From positions 1,304,342 to 1,368,341 of the forward strand of contig NW_020313159.1 in the NCBI RefSeq assembly GCF_003265705.1: DNA of 64,000 bases. Direction: 5' to 3'. The notes below the pieces were generated by a model. The model did no database searches, was not told where the DNA came from, and worked only from the letters and a program-made list of their open reading frames with translations. Of the stretch, positions 14,001-29,000 are shown in pieces. Position 1 is the first letter of the stretch, and every line of letters begins with the position of its first letter. This stretch comes from Callorhinus ursinus (taxonomy: Eukaryota; Chordata; Mammalia; Carnivora; Otariidae). The position numbers and the translations under genes were made by a program.

Positions 14001-17000
14001 TGTGTCAGTCCAGAGGGGCTACTGGTTGTGAATGTGAGTGTACTGAGGTGTGATCCTGAACAGCAGGCTGTGGCTAACAGCAACACCAGCAAAAAACACT
14101 TGCCAAAACACTCAAGCACACCTAGCTACATGGTGCAATTTCACAACCACCACAAAAGCAGATTCAACCCAAGACCAAAATGGCCAATGAGTGGATTCAC
14201 CATTCACCTGCTCTACTATATGCTGCCTGCAATCTCACAGAAAGGTGGATGACAATGGTGTGCAGGCCATACACTGATGTAGAATGGAAGCAACAGGTCA
14301 AGGAACAGAGCTGACAACTCCAGATTGCTGAGTTCCTCTGGGCAACAGGACCCTCAGCAGGAGCATCACACCTCCTCCACATGAGAACTCATGGGTCAAT
14401 TCTGCCATTAGTAAATGTCAACCTCAGAACAGCACAGCAAGAGAACAATCCCAAGAGGGAAAAATCCAAGAGGAAAGAGAAAGCCCTCCACTTGAGGACT
14501 CAGGTAAGCAAGGGCTCTTCAAGACTCGAGACTTCAGAGCTCCAACCTGGCTGCAAGAAATAACAACCAAGGAACATCCCAGATCTCAGCACAATAGCCC
14601 AGCCACAGAGCCAGTACCTGAGAAGTTCTCCACGATCTGCCCCCAGTCACACTAAAAAGTTGACTCCTGGGCCTTCATGGAGACTACACCATCTTGAATG
14701 GGAACTAGCCATTGGCACTCTTACCAAATGCCAGGTTCCGGGGTGATTCTTAAAACTAACACTTCCTGCACGTCTGCCCTTCCAGAAACTCCCCATATGA
14801 GCTTGTTTTTCTTTGATTCACTTTTCTCAAATAATGCAGAACAATTCTAATTAGCTCAGGATTCTGATTTGTTTTGTTTCAATTACCTGAAGTTTTATTT
14901 TACCCAAACATATCACCAGCAGGTTGGTATCTGCCGCAGACAAGACCACAAGCAAATCGTAACTGGTCCTTCACTTCAAATGTTCAGTGTGTCCATTACT
15001 GTGGCTTGTGTCCAACACAAGCATGATCAGGGCCTGACGGCGGAGCAGGAGACCCCCACCATTCTGAATGGTGGACAATCAGCACTCCCACTTCCAGGTA
15101 GCTGCCTCTCCATCTTGCCAGAGATCTCACAGCTAAATCACTCTCTGCCTGGCTTTTGAAGAGCTAAGATTTAAGATGAAACAAGCACCCTAGTAAAACA
15201 TTATGCTTTCTTTCTGGCCACTCTCCTAAAATCCAAACTTCCAGGTCAAAGAACTCTTGTCCTCATCTTGCCTGGCCCCCCCCCCCAATTCTCTCGGGTC
15301 GACTCATTAATAAAGAGGAAACACTGCTCTCTACATTTCCTCACCAGACATCACCGCAACAGTCCTCTGCAAACAAAACACTTCAAACACAACACTAGAC
15401 CAAAATTTCCGTCTCAGATTCAGAACTACTCAGTTTTATTAAGCTGTTAATAACAAGTGGGATAAAAATTGCAGCCAGCTTTTTTGTTAAAATGGACACA
15501 CTGATTCTAAAATACATATGGAAATGCAAAAGACCTAAAGCAGCCAAAAAGCTCTGAAAGAACAACAAAGCTGGAGGATGCACGCTCCAAGACTTCATGG
15601 GAACCTGTAGCAGTGCAGGCAACACAGCCCGGGGCCTAAGGACGTGCAAACAGATGAAAGGGCCAGAGCGGAGTCCAGAAAAACCACACTCGGTCCAGTG
15701 ACTTCCAACAAAACGACCAAGGAAGGGTGCTTGCGTGTGACGTGGGGGACGTGTGCTATGGAGGTCATGAAAAACAGTCTTTGGTTTTTAGTTTTTAACA
15801 ACAAAAACTCACAGTTCAAAATTCATAAAAACCATAAAACAATATGTATCCTGGCCTCCCCAGTGCCCCATCCCTAGACATCCAATCCCCCTCACCTCAG
15901 GCAACTGTTACTAGTTTCTCATTTTCTTCTAGGAATATTTTACACTATTTGAGCAAATACATACATATGTTCCCCATTTTATACAGCTGGCGGCACACTA
16001 CACACACCTACACCTGCTTTTACTCATATCTCAGTGGGATTTCCACGTGAGCTCATTCCTTTTCACGGCCACACAGCATTCCTTCATTGCATGAACACAC
16101 CACAGGTCTCCGTGGTTAACCCGAGACTAATGGACATGTCAGGTTGCTCCCAAATTCTGTGCTGGGACAGATGAGCATTTTAAAGCAAATTTCAGAAAAG
16201 TATTGCACGGAAGAAGAAAAGACACAGTGTTATCAAATGACGTTAAAAACCTTCTAACTAACATTTTTAGCCAAGAGTGAGGACTCAAGCTAAAGGAGTA
16301 TACCCTCACTTCGAAAGTTTACACCAGGTTAAAATGTACATCATAACACAATTATCTCCTCGCTTCCTTCTGTAAAATGTGAAGGGAGTTCTCCCAGTAA
16401 TATTTAAGTAGTTACTGAGTGCCAAGTATTATAATATTTGAACAAAAGCTTTCATGCACATGATAGAAATATACTTTAAGGTGGGGGCTGCTTCCATCAA
16501 TGTCTTTCACCAAAAAGAAAACACACATTGATGATACTTCTAGAAACTTCAATGAAAATCACAAAACAAATAAAATTTTATGACACAATAAATTGGCAGA
16601 ATACACCAGACATCGGCTAGTTTAAATGTGATTACTAAAACTCTTGGAATTAAAATTACTCTTTTTGTTGATGAAAACAAATGTACTTCTTTATTTCACA
16701 TCTTCAATGATAAAATCCTGCCTGTCCTACCTTAGCAGCCCGCACGGCTTTGACTTTCAGCAGCATATCAACAAAAGCCACTCTCACTTTCTCTGAATTG
16801 TCGTGGAGACTGTATTTCAGTGCTGGCAGAAGCTGTTCTAATAATGGGTGGCTTAATTTGTTATCCAAAATTATCGGCAGACACTACCAAAAGAGAGAAA
16901 TAAAAACAACTCAAATTTAGAACATAAACAATAAAAACTTCAGTTAAGAAAATATTCAGTTCCATCCTTATTAGTGAACTACTAGTGAAATAAATAAATA

Positions 17001-20000
17001 TATCTACAGAAAGTAACACTTTCCTAAAACAGTTTCATATAAAAAGCATACTTTCAATGCATTAGTATAGTTTCAACACTGATAATCAGTTCATCCATTG
17101 TTCTATCCAAACAAAATTAAAGCAGTTATAAAATAATCCTGCAATGCTTTCTCTTAGCCAAATTTTAAAGGATTTTTAGAGTTGAAAGAAACAGAGAACT
17201 ACTGGTGGAGAGGGCTCCAAAGCCAATTTGTGTCGGATCCAACAATCCTTTCACATTTTTTTAGTAGCCCATGAATTCTATTTCTTGATTCAATCCTGCA
17301 TGAAAACCAGAGGGCACAGAGCCCCCCCTATCGGGGGGACACAGCCACGTGCACCTCAGATGGGTGGCAGAGTGACCTGCCCAAGCTCAGACCAGTCACC
17401 AATTTGAAGATCTGATACACTCCACTTTGCTTTACAGTTATTAGGAAAAAGGAGTTTTTAAACAGAACTTTTTTATTTGAATTATAGTGAACATACAATG
17501 TTACATTTGTCCAGGTGTACAACATAGTGGTTTGACAATTCTATACATTAAGCTATGTTTACGATGGTTAAGTGTAGTTACCATCTGTCACCATACAATA
17601 TTATTACAATATTACTATTAACTATAACAAGACCTTCTGTTTTAACCATCATACTGAAATATTTACAGATGAACTGATATAGTGTCCTGGGTTTGTTTCA
17701 AAGTAATCAATAGTGGGAGATGATGAATTGGCTAAAGATGAAACAAGACCAGATGTGTTCCTGATAACTGCTGAAATTGGATGACGGGAGAAAGGATAGT
17801 TTTGTAGCTTCTTGTTAAAAGTGCACAGTATACCAAAAAAGTCAATTTTAATGTATAATTACAAAAAAAAGTTAAGTACTACACACAACTCCTATTTTAA
17901 AAACACTGTGCACCACCCACCCAGGCCATCCACTAAAAACTGGTATTATTTCAAGTAGGCCTTTTTCGTAGAAGACTTTCAATTTGGTTTTTAAAAATGT
18001 TACTTTGGATGTACAACAAAAATGTCCATACTAGTCTATCCATAGAGTAGAATTACGGGTAATTTAAAAACTGTTCTTTCTCTGTATTTTCTAATTCTTC
18101 TATGATAAATAAATATTGCTTAAATCCTACCTTAAAGACAGAACAACGCACGTCAGCTGAGCTTGTGTCAAATGCCAGTTCCCCAGTTACTTTCTTGAGG
18201 AGATCAATAAGAATGGTTGGAGGCATCATTTCCCAGTATTTGGAAGTTATTTTACAGACACCAAGGATCCCTGTAGAACGGACCATTGGATAAGGATCTT
18301 CTAAAAGGCTCTATGAGATGGAGAGGAAAAAAGACTTAAAAATCTTAAATCGGCTCCCTTTATATCAGTATTCGCTTTACACATTAGCACTCTGCATTCA
18401 CAACGTAGCAGACATTTCCAGTTACAGAACTGCTGGTCCTATACAGACTCACACATCTATTATCATTTCTATAGCTGAGCATTTAAAGAGGACAAGCCAG
18501 ACATGTGGTGCCGTATCTGCCAATCCCATCTACAGGACTTCGCTGACAGCAGGGTCTCAAATACCATCCCCACATTCAGTGAGGTATGCAGACTTCAGAC
18601 GATCCTACAGACACAGCCATGTAAACTACTTTCTTGAATTTCCAAAATGCTGTAATGCACTAAGCCCAGAATAAAGTTATTCTACCTAATGAATTAACCC
18701 AAGAAATGGTGATCGGTGGTTGCTAACAATACAAAAAGAGGGGGCACCTGGGTGGCTCAGTCGTTAAGTGTCTGCCTTCGGGTCAGGTCATGATCCCAGG
18801 GTCCTGGGATCGAGTCCCGCATTAGGATCTCTGCTCAGCGGGGAGCCTGCTTCTCCCTCTGCCTCTCTCTCTCTCTCTGACTCTCATGAATAAATAAAAA
18901 ACATTTAAAAAAATTTAAAAAAAAGTTTAAGTGTTTAAAAAAAAACAACTACCCAATATTTGACAGCATTAAGGAATTACTTTTCATCTTTCTTTAGTTG
19001 TAACGATGATATGATTATGCTTTTAAAAAAAGTCACTATGTTTTAGCAATTCCTACTTAAGTATTTAGAGTTAAAATGATGATACCTCAGATCTGCTTCA
19101 AAACAAGGGAAGAAGAAATAGATTAGGCTTGGGTCACTAAATACTGAAACTGCATTATGGGTACATAGAGGTTCATTATACTAGGCTTTCTATTATTATG
19201 TCCAAATTTTTCTATTATAGAAGTTTAGAAGCACAAATAATTCTTACTCTGTAATTACGGGGAAAAAAAAGCCTTCAAGTTAGGATGAATAAGCACCCCC
19301 AAATCTGACCAAAATGAGATGGTAGTAGAGATAGCAACGTTGGAAATGAGGGATTTTTTTAAGATTTTATTTATTTGAGAGAGAGAGAGAGAGAGAGCAC
19401 AGAGGGAGAGGGAGAAGCAGACTCCCTGCTGAACAGAGAGCCTGACATGGGGCTTGATCCCAGGACCCCGAGATCATGACCTGAGTCAAAGGCAGACACT
19501 TAACCAACTGAGCCAGCCAGGTGCCCCTAAAATGAGGGATTTCTACAAGAAGGAAAAAACAGATTTCATGAAAAGACGAGCAGAAAAGGTTGTGACCCAG
19601 TCACTCCTAGGTCTTTCCAGAGCTCAGACTTGCCCAAACCTGGGATCATGAACACAGATGGTACCAGGGCTACTGAGAGCTTCACGCATTTGCTCCCACG
19701 GTAAAACACGTGCCAGGGAAGAGCTCTCAAAAACGGCCTTAGTCGGGAACAGAGGAGCTTAGAAAAGCCAGCAATAACTCCTACATCTCCACAGAGGGAA
19801 AAAGAAAAGAGAGAAAGCCACCAGAAGGGGAGGCCCCTCCCCATCTGGTCACCTTGGGGTCACTGGCCTGCCTGTCCCTCAGCCACAGAACCCAAGGGAA
19901 ACTCGATCTGCTGACAAGCCCTGTCCACTTGTGCAAAAACCACACAACCCACTTACCAGTCCTAATACGGTCTAGTCCTTAGAATCTAACAAAGACTTGG

Positions 20001-23000
20001 CATTTCTTTTAGGTGTTTTCTCTAATAAGAATTTGCCATTCCTATGTGTAATTTTTCTTTTTTTTATTTTTATTTTTATTTTTTTAAAGATTTTATTTAT
20101 TTATTTGACAGAGAGAGACAGTGAGAGCAGGAACACAAGCAGGGGGAGTGGGAGAGGGAGAAGCAGGCTTCCCGCGGTGCGGGGAGCCCGATGCGGGGCT
20201 CGATCCCAGGACCCTGGGATCATGACCTGAGCCGAAGACAGACGCTTAACGAATGAGCCACCCAGGCGCCCCATATGTGTAATTTATTTTTCACTGTAAA
20301 ACAATTATTACATAGGTCCTGCCTCTTAAACTTATTAACATGTACATATTACATATCTGCTAAAATTATATGAAACCTCGTAGCATGGAAACATTTTTAT
20401 TCATACAATATCTCTACCAACTATGATGTTCTCACAGTAAGATTTCTTCAATTTACAATATAAGGGATTTTCAATGGACTAGAAAGGGATATAGTTACAT
20501 CATTCATTAGCCAATATTCTAATATCCAAAGTACCAAGCATATGACAGCATCTACATCTGTAAGAGACCAACAGCTCCCTACACACCTTTCACCTAGTAA
20601 ATTAGAACTAAACTCGCCTCTAGAAATTCATTTCAGTTTCTAGTACAAGAGACAGAAGATTCACCAATACGTTCCTAATATTATATTACATAATCACATC
20701 ACTTTACATATTTTTGATGTTCCTATGGACAATAATAACCACTGTCATTTTATTTACATAATATTTTCTAAAATTTTAATTCCAGTGTAGTTAACACAGT
20801 GTTGTATTTATTTCAGGTGTACAACAGAGTGATTCAACAATTCTACATATTACTCAGTGCTCATAAAGATAAGTGCACTCTTAATCCCCTTCACCTGTAA
20901 CCACTGTCATCTTAATGCTAGGGATCGAGGGAAATGTTTTATATATAATTTTTCATTGCGACCTTACCACAATCCGATAGGTTTTAAAAAAACAGGACTA
21001 AAGAGGTTAAGTAATCTGATCAAGACCAGACTTATTAAGTGGGAAGTAGGACACAAGACAAAACGTGTGACTCCATGCCCTCAGTCACTATGTGTGCTGC
21101 TGCCCAGCACAAGGGCTAAGGAGGTTCCCTGCAGGACATCCACAGAGGACTGCTCATGTGTCCCACTCAGGAGCAGGAGGGCCGCCATGCACACCCTGTG
21201 AGTCTGTGAAACGGCAGGTACAATCGAAGACACATGTGCTGGCTGGACTGGTGGCACACACTCCATCACCATATCCAAGGCAGACGCTTACACATTTAAA
21301 AGCAACAGTTTCATAGATTTGGACACCTGGGTTAAAAAGAGCAAACGTTGGGGCGCCTGGGTGGCTCAGTCGGTTAAGTGTCTGACTTTGCTTGGGTCAT
21401 GATCTCAGGGTCCTGGGATCAAACCCCGAGTCAGGCTCCCTGCTCAGCGGGGAGTCTGCTTCTCCTTCTCCCTCTGCCCCTCCCCCGGATCATGCTCTAA
21501 GTAAATAAAATCTTTATTAAAAAAAAGAGCAAGGGAGGCGCCTGGGTGGCTCAGTCGTTAAGCGTCTGCCTTCAGATCAGGTCATGATCCCAGGGTCCCG
21601 GGATCGAGCCCATCGGGCTCCCTGCTCCGCGGGAAGCCTGCTTCTCCCTCTCCCACTCCCCCTGCTTGTGTTCCCTCTCGCTGTGTCTCTCTCTGTCAAA
21701 TAAATAAATAAAATCTTAAAAAAATAAAATAAAATAAATAAAAATAAAAAAAGAGCAAGGGCGCCTGAGTGGCTCTGTCGTTAAGCATCTGCCTTCAGAT
21801 CAGGTCATGATCCCAGGGTCCTGGGATTCGGCCCCACATCGGGCTCCCTGCTCCATGGGAAGCCTGCTTCTCCCTCTCCCACTCCCCCTGATTGTGTTCC
21901 CTCTCTCGCTGTCTCTCTCTCTAATAAATAAAATCTTAAAAAAAAAAAAGCAAAAGTTTTTCATAGTTTTTTGGCTAAAAACTACCAAAATCTAGTTTTG
22001 ATTAGCCCACCAACATTAGCCCCACAAAATTAATGATTCTCAAGGGGTATTTCAGGTAAATATACATGCAGATAAGGCATTACACCAAAATACTAACGAC
22101 TGCTCATTTTAGGTGCATGTGTGTCTCTACGTAGGTGTGTATGTATGTGCATATGTATGTATGTGTGCACATGTGTATATGTATGTATGTAAAAAGAGCT
22201 AAGTCTACACATATTCATTATACGATTCTCTCAACTTGCTGCATGTCTGAGATTTTTCATTAAATCAAAAAACAAACAGGGGCATCTGGGTGGCTCAGTT
22301 GGTTAAGTGTCTGACTTTGGCTTGGGTCATGATCTCAGGGTCCTGGGACCCAGCCCTGCACTGGGCTCCACACTCAGCAGGGAGTCTGCTTTTAAAAAAC
22401 AAACAAACAAAAGGAAGTATTTTAGGAATGTCATGGGTAACCATCTTTATCATGGCATTTTTGCTATCACTTCTTAAAATTTAATTCTACTAAGACAATA
22501 AATAATATTTTTTTAGCTTGTGTTAGGAAGCCCTGAAAATGTTAGGGAATATAGAGAAATAAGCAGAGGCTAGCACTTTCCAGCCAGATGAAAAAAATCC
22601 CTGCAGTACCCTTGGAAATAAATGTGGCATCCTAATGCTCTCATGTCTCATTTGAAAAATCAGTCATTTGAAAAATCTATTGCAACAGGCATTATTTACA
22701 GGCTTGCCTTAAGAAATCACCAGTGTTTGTTCATCCACATTACGCCACTTTAGTGCAGGCAATACCAAAATCACGAAACCACAGATAAAGACACAGAGAA
22801 GTTAGTGACTTGCCCAAAGTTACACAACTATAGAGAAGTGGCATCAAATCTGGGGACCTACTATAACCACGTCATACAGCCTCTATGCTAGGGAGACAAG
22901 AATACATGTAAAACACTTAAAAACTATAGGGTCGCCTGGGTGGCTCAGTCGGTTAAGCGTCTGCTTCAGCTCAGGTCACTGATCTCAGGGTCCTGGGATC

Positions 23001-26000
23001 GAGCCCCACACTGGGCTCCCCGCTCTGCGGGGAGCCTGCTTCTCCCTCTCCCACTGTCTGCCGCTCTACTTGTGCTCTCTATCTATCAAATAAATAAAAT
23101 CTTTAAAAAAAAACATTTAAAACTATATAGAGTAATAACTGCTGAAACAAATAATGTTAATAAAAATAAAAAAAAAACTAAAAAAAAGAAATAATACATA
23201 ACCCACTAAAAGAAAAAAAAACTAGGGGGGCGGAGCAAGATGGCAGAGGAGTAGGAGACCTGGATTTTGTCTGGTCTCAGGAATTCAGCTGGATAGGGAT
23301 CAAACCATTCTCAACACCTACGAACTCAACAGGAGATCGAAGAGAAGAAGAGTAACAACTCTCTGAACAGAAAAGCGACCACTTGCTGGAAGGTAGGACG
23401 TGCGAAGAAGTGAATTCGAGGCGATATTCGGGAGGATAGACGGCGGGGGAGGGGGCCTCCGTCGGCCGCTTCTGGCAAGTGCTAGAGCCGCGGAGCACAA
23501 AATCGGACCTTTTAGAAGCCGGCTCCGCTGGGGGACGTCGCTCCAGTGGCTAAGTGGGGGGTGGAACCCTCCCGGGACAGTGTGGTCTCAGGACCCTCGG
23601 GGTCACAGAAAGACCGGGGGTACCTGAGTACGGCAGAGCTCCCAGGGATCGGAGCCGGGAAGCCGGCAGCAGACACGGAGCCGAGGCGCGGGCTCTCAGC
23701 TCGGGGTGGACATAAACTGTGATCCGCGGTCCAGTCAGGCCACTGCTCCTCCAGCAGGGACCCAACAAACGGCAGAGCCGGGGAGACTCCCCTTCCTCCC
23801 CCGGGAGGAGCGGCGCGGGAGCGCACCGCAGGGATCTGCTGGGTTTGAAGACTCCACACAGGGTCGGGTGCCAGAGACAGAAATGCTCGGTCACAGGCTG
23901 CGTGAGCACGCAGTGCGGCCGGAGACCGGGGAGACGGGAGTGACTGACTGCTTTTCTGTGGGGCGCACTGAGGAGCGGGGCCCCGAGTTCTCAGCTCCTC
24001 CAGATGGAGATTGGGAGGCCACCATTTTCACCCTGGTCCTCCAAAGCTGTACCGAGAGCTTGCAGGGAACAAAAGCTCCTGAGAGCAAACCCGAGCAGCT
24101 TGCTTAGCACCTAGCACGGACACACAAGGGCGGGGCAATTCCGCCTCCGGCAAAGACATTTGGGAACCCCGGCAACAGGCCCCTCCCCCAGAAGATCAGC
24201 ACGAACAGCCAACAAGCCAAGACCAAGTTTACCAATCAAGGAGAACGGGAGAACTCCAGTGCCAGGGGAATACTGCACATAGAATTCATGGCTTTTTTTA
24301 CCTTACTTCATTAGTTTTTCAAAGTTAATTTTTTTAACTGTTTTTTTTTTTAATTTTTCTTTTTCCCTTTTTCAAAAAATATCTTATCAATCCCTTTTAT
24401 AAAAAAACATTTTTTATTTTTCATTTTTAGAGTCATATTTTTATCCCTTCATATTAGTTACCTTTATTTTTGGCATATAAGTTGTTCTCTCTTTAAAATT
24501 TTGAGATACAATTTCTTCTAACAGATCAAAATATACCCTAAATCACTAGTGTATGGCTTTGTTCTAGTCTCCTACCTGATCACAGTCTCTCCCTTTTCTT
24601 TTTTTCCTTTTTCTTTTTTTTTCTTTTTAAATCTTCCTCTTTCTTTTTAAAAACAACTTATCAATTCCTTTTACAAAATCTTTTATAATTTTCATCTTTA
24701 CGGTCATCTGCCATCCCTTCATTGTATCAACCCTTATTTTGTACATATATGTCTTTCTTCCTTTAAAATTTTAGGAGGCACTTTCTTCTAACAGACCAAA
24801 ATATACCCAAAATCTAGTGTGTGGCACTGATCTATGCACTAGCCTGATCATATTTGATCATATTCTGCTTTTTTTTTGTTTTGTTCTGCTTTTGTTTCTT
24901 TTTATCTTTTTCTTTTTCCTTTTTTTTTTCTCTTCTTTCTTTCCCTTTCTTTTCCCCTGGTTTCAGGTCTTTTCTGATTTGTATACAGTATATTTGCTGG
25001 GGACGTTGTAAACCTGTTAGCATTTTGTTCTCTCATTCATCTATTCTCCTCTGGACAAAATGACAAGACGAAAAAAATCACCTCAGCAAAAAGAACAAGA
25101 GGTAGTACCGTCAGCCAGGGACCTACTCAATACGGACATTAGTATGATGTCGGACCTAGAGTTCAGAATCATGACTTTAAAGATACTAGCTGGGCTTGAA
25201 AAAAGTGTGGAAGTTATTAGAGAAACGCTTTCTGGAGAAATAAAAGAACTAAAATCTAACCAAGTCGAAATCAAAAAGGTTATTAATGAGGTGCAATCAA
25301 AAATGGGGGCACTAACTGCTAGGATAAATGAGGCAGAAGAGAGAATCAGTGATATAGAAGACCAAATGATGGAAAATAAAGAGGCTGAGAAAAAGAGGGA
25401 GAAACAACTACTGGATCACGAGGGCAGAATTTGAGAGATAAGTGATACGATAAGACGAAACAACATTAGAATAATTGGGATCCTAGAAGAAGAAGAAAGA
25501 GAGAGGGGCAGAAGGTATATTGGAGCAAATTATAGCAGAGAACTTCCCTAATGTGGGGAAGGAAACAGGCATCAAAATCCAAGAGGCACAGAGAACTCCT
25601 CTCAAAATCAATAAAAATAGGTCAACACCCCGACATCTAATAGTAAAACTTACGAGTCTCAGAGACAAAGAGAAAATGCTGAAAGCAGCTCGGGAGAAGA
25701 GATATGTAACCTACAATGGTAGAAACATTAGATTGGCAACAGACCTATCCACAGAGACCTGGCAGGCCAGAAAGGACTGGCAAGATATCTTCAGAGCACT
25801 AAACGAGAAAAATATGCAGCCAAGAATACTATATCCAGCTAGGCTGTCATTGAAAATAGAAGGAGAGATCAAAACCTTCCAGGACAAACAAAAACTAAAG
25901 GAATTTGCAAACACAAAACCAGCCCTACAAGAAATATTGAAAGAGGTCCTCTAAGCAGAAAGAGAGCCTAAAAGCAGCACAGATCAGAAAGGAACACAGA

Positions 26001-29000
26001 CAATATACAGTTAACAGTCACCTTACAGGCAATACAGTGGCACTGAATTCATACCTTTCAATAGTTACCCTGAATGTAAATGGGCTCAGTGCCCCAATCA
26101 AAAGACACAGGCTATGAGATTGGATTAAAAAACAAGACCCATCGATATGCTGTCTGCAAGAGACTCATTTTAGACCCAAAGACACCCCCAGATTGAAAGT
26201 GAGGGGGTGGAAAACCATTTACCATGCTAATGGACACCAAAAGAAAGCTGGGGTGTCAATCCTTATATAGGACAAATTAGATTTTAAAACAAAGGCTGTA
26301 ATAAGAGATGAAGAAGGACACTATATCCTACTTAAAGGGTCTATCCAACAAGAAGATCTAACAATTGTAAATATCTATGCCCCTAACGTGGAAGCAGCCA
26401 ATTATATAAGGCAATTAATAACAAAAGCAAAGAAACATATTGCCAACAATACAATAATAGTGGGGGACCTTAACACCCCCCTCACTGAAATGGACAGATC
26501 ATCTAAGCAAAGATCAACAAGGAAATAAAGACTTTAAATGAAACACTGGATCAAATGGACTTCACAGACATATTCAGAACATTCCATCCCAAAGCAACAG
26601 ATTACACATTCTTCTCTAGTGCCCATGGAACATTCTCCAGAATTGATCACATCCTAGGTCATAAATCAGGTCTCAACCCGTACCAGAAGATTGGGATTAT
26701 TCCCTGCATATTTTCAGACCATAGTGCTTTGAAACTAGAACTCAATCACAAGAGGAAAGTCGGAAAGAACTCAAATACATGGAGGCTAAAGAGCATCCTA
26801 CTAAAGAATGAATGGGTTAACCAGGAAATTAAAGAAGAATTAAAAAAATTCATGGAAACCAATGAAAATGAAAACACAACTGTTCAAAATCTTTGGGATA
26901 CAGCAAAGGCAGTCCTGAGAGGAAAGTATAGAGCAATACAAGCCTTTCTCAAGAAACAAGAAAGGTCTCAAATACACAACCTAACCCTACACCTAAAGGA
27001 GCTGGAGAAAGAACAGCAAATAAAGCCTAAACCCAGCAGGAGAAGAGAAATAATAAAGATCAGAGCAGAAATCAATGAAATAGAAACCCAAAGAACAGTA
27101 GAACAGATCAACAAAACTAGGAGCTGGTTCTTTGAAAGAATTAACAAGATTGATAAACCCCAGGCCAGACATATCAAAAAGAAAAGAGAAATGACCCAAA
27201 TCAACAAAATCATGAATGAAAGAGGAGAGATCACAACCAACACCAAAGAAATACAAACAATTATAAGAACATATTATGAGCAACTCTATGCCAGCAAATT
27301 ACAGAACCTGGAAGAAATGGGTGCATTCCTAGAGATGTATCAACTACCAAAATTGAACCAGGAAGAAATAGAAAACCTGAACAGACCTATAGCCACTAAG
27401 GAAATTGAAGCAGTCATCAAAAATCTCCCAACAAACAAAAGCCCAGGGCCAGATGGCTTCCCAGGGGAATTCTATCAGACATTTAAAGAAGAATTAATAC
27501 CTATTCTCCTGAAACTGTTCCAAAAAATAGAAATGGAAGGAAAACTTCCAAACTCATTTTATGAGGCCACCATTACCTTGATCCCAAAACCAAAGACCCC
27601 ATCAAAAAGGAGAATTACAGACCAATATCCTTGATGAACATGGATGCAAAAATTCTCACCAAAGTACTAGCCAATAGGATCCAACAGTACATTAAAAGGA
27701 TTATTCACCACAACCAAGTGGGATTTATCCCTGGGCTGCAAGGCTGGTTCAACATCCGCAAATCAATCAACGTGATACAATACATTAACAAAAGAAAGAA
27801 CAAGAATCATATGATCCTCTCAATAGATGCAGAAAAAGCATTTGACAAAGTACAGCATCCTTTCTTGATCAAAACTCTTCAGAGTATAGGGATAGAGGGT
27901 ACGTACCTCAATATCATAAAAGCCATCTATGAAAAACCTACAGCGAATTTCATTCTCAATGGGGAAAAGCTGAGAGCTTTATCCTAAGGTCAGGAAGGCG
28001 GCAGGGATGTCCACTCTCACCACTGCTATTCAACATAGTATTAGAAGTCCTAGCCACAGCAATCAGACAACAAAAAGAAATCAAAGGCATCCAAATCGGC
28101 AAAGAGGAAGTCAAACTCTCACTCTTTGCAGATGATATGATACTGTATGTGGAAAACCCAAAAGACTCCACCCCAAAACTGCCAGAACTCATACAGGAAT
28201 TCAGTCAAGTAGCAGGATATAAAATCAATTCACAGAAATCAGTGGCATTCCTATACACCAACAACAAGACAGAAGAGAGACAAATCAAGGAGTCTATCCC
28301 ATTTACAATTGCACCCAAGACCATTAGATACCTAGGAATAAATCTAACCAAAGAGGCAAAGGATCTGTACTCAGAAAACTATAAAATACTCATGAAAGAA
28401 ATTGAAGAAGACACAAAGAAATGGAAAAACGTTCCATGCTCATGGATTGGAAGAACAAACATTGTGAAGATGTCAGTGCTACCTAGAGCAATCTACACAT
28501 TCAATGCAATCCCCATCAAAATACCATCCACCTTGTTCAAAGAAATGGAACAAATAATCCTAAAATTTGTATGGAACCAGAAGAGACCCCAGATAGCCAG
28601 AGGAATCTTGAAAAAGAAAAGCAAAGCTGGCGGCATCACAATTCCGGACTTCCAGCTCGATTACAAAGCTGTCATCATCAAGACAGTATGGTACTGGCAC
28701 AAAAACAGACACATAGATCAATGGCACAGAACAGAGAGCCCAGAAATGGACCCTCAACTCTATGGTCAACTCATCTTGGACAAAGCAGGAAAGAATGTCC
28801 AATGGAAAAAAGACAGTCTCTTCAACAAATGGTGTTGGGAAAATTGGACAGCCACATGCAGAAGAAGGAAACTGGACCATTTCCTTACACCACACACAAA
28901 AATAGACTCCAAATGGTTGAAAGACCTAAACGTGAGACAGGAGTCCATCAAAATCCTAAAGGAGAACACAGGCAGCAACCTCTTCCACCTCAACCACAGC

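Larger units (their letters stand above)
12429..16730. other. Intron between NCAPG2 coding exons 12 and 13
   Basis: 4.3 kb with no young SINE, unlike its neighbours. It holds the MIR and L2 fragments at 13.1-13.6 kb and old L1 pieces at 15.5-16.2 kb. Between 13.7 and 15.4 kb I see nothing recognisable. Confidence 0.7.

Noticed and set aside
14028..14563. Successive short + strand frames between NCAPG2 exons 12 and 13
   Set aside because: No conserved peptide or codon pattern, and no plausible splice pairing on the + strand.
19997..20230. Repeated short frames reading [15 protein letters not shown] peptides
   Set aside because: They are translations of minus-strand CanSINE tails and bodies, seen in many copies, not genes.
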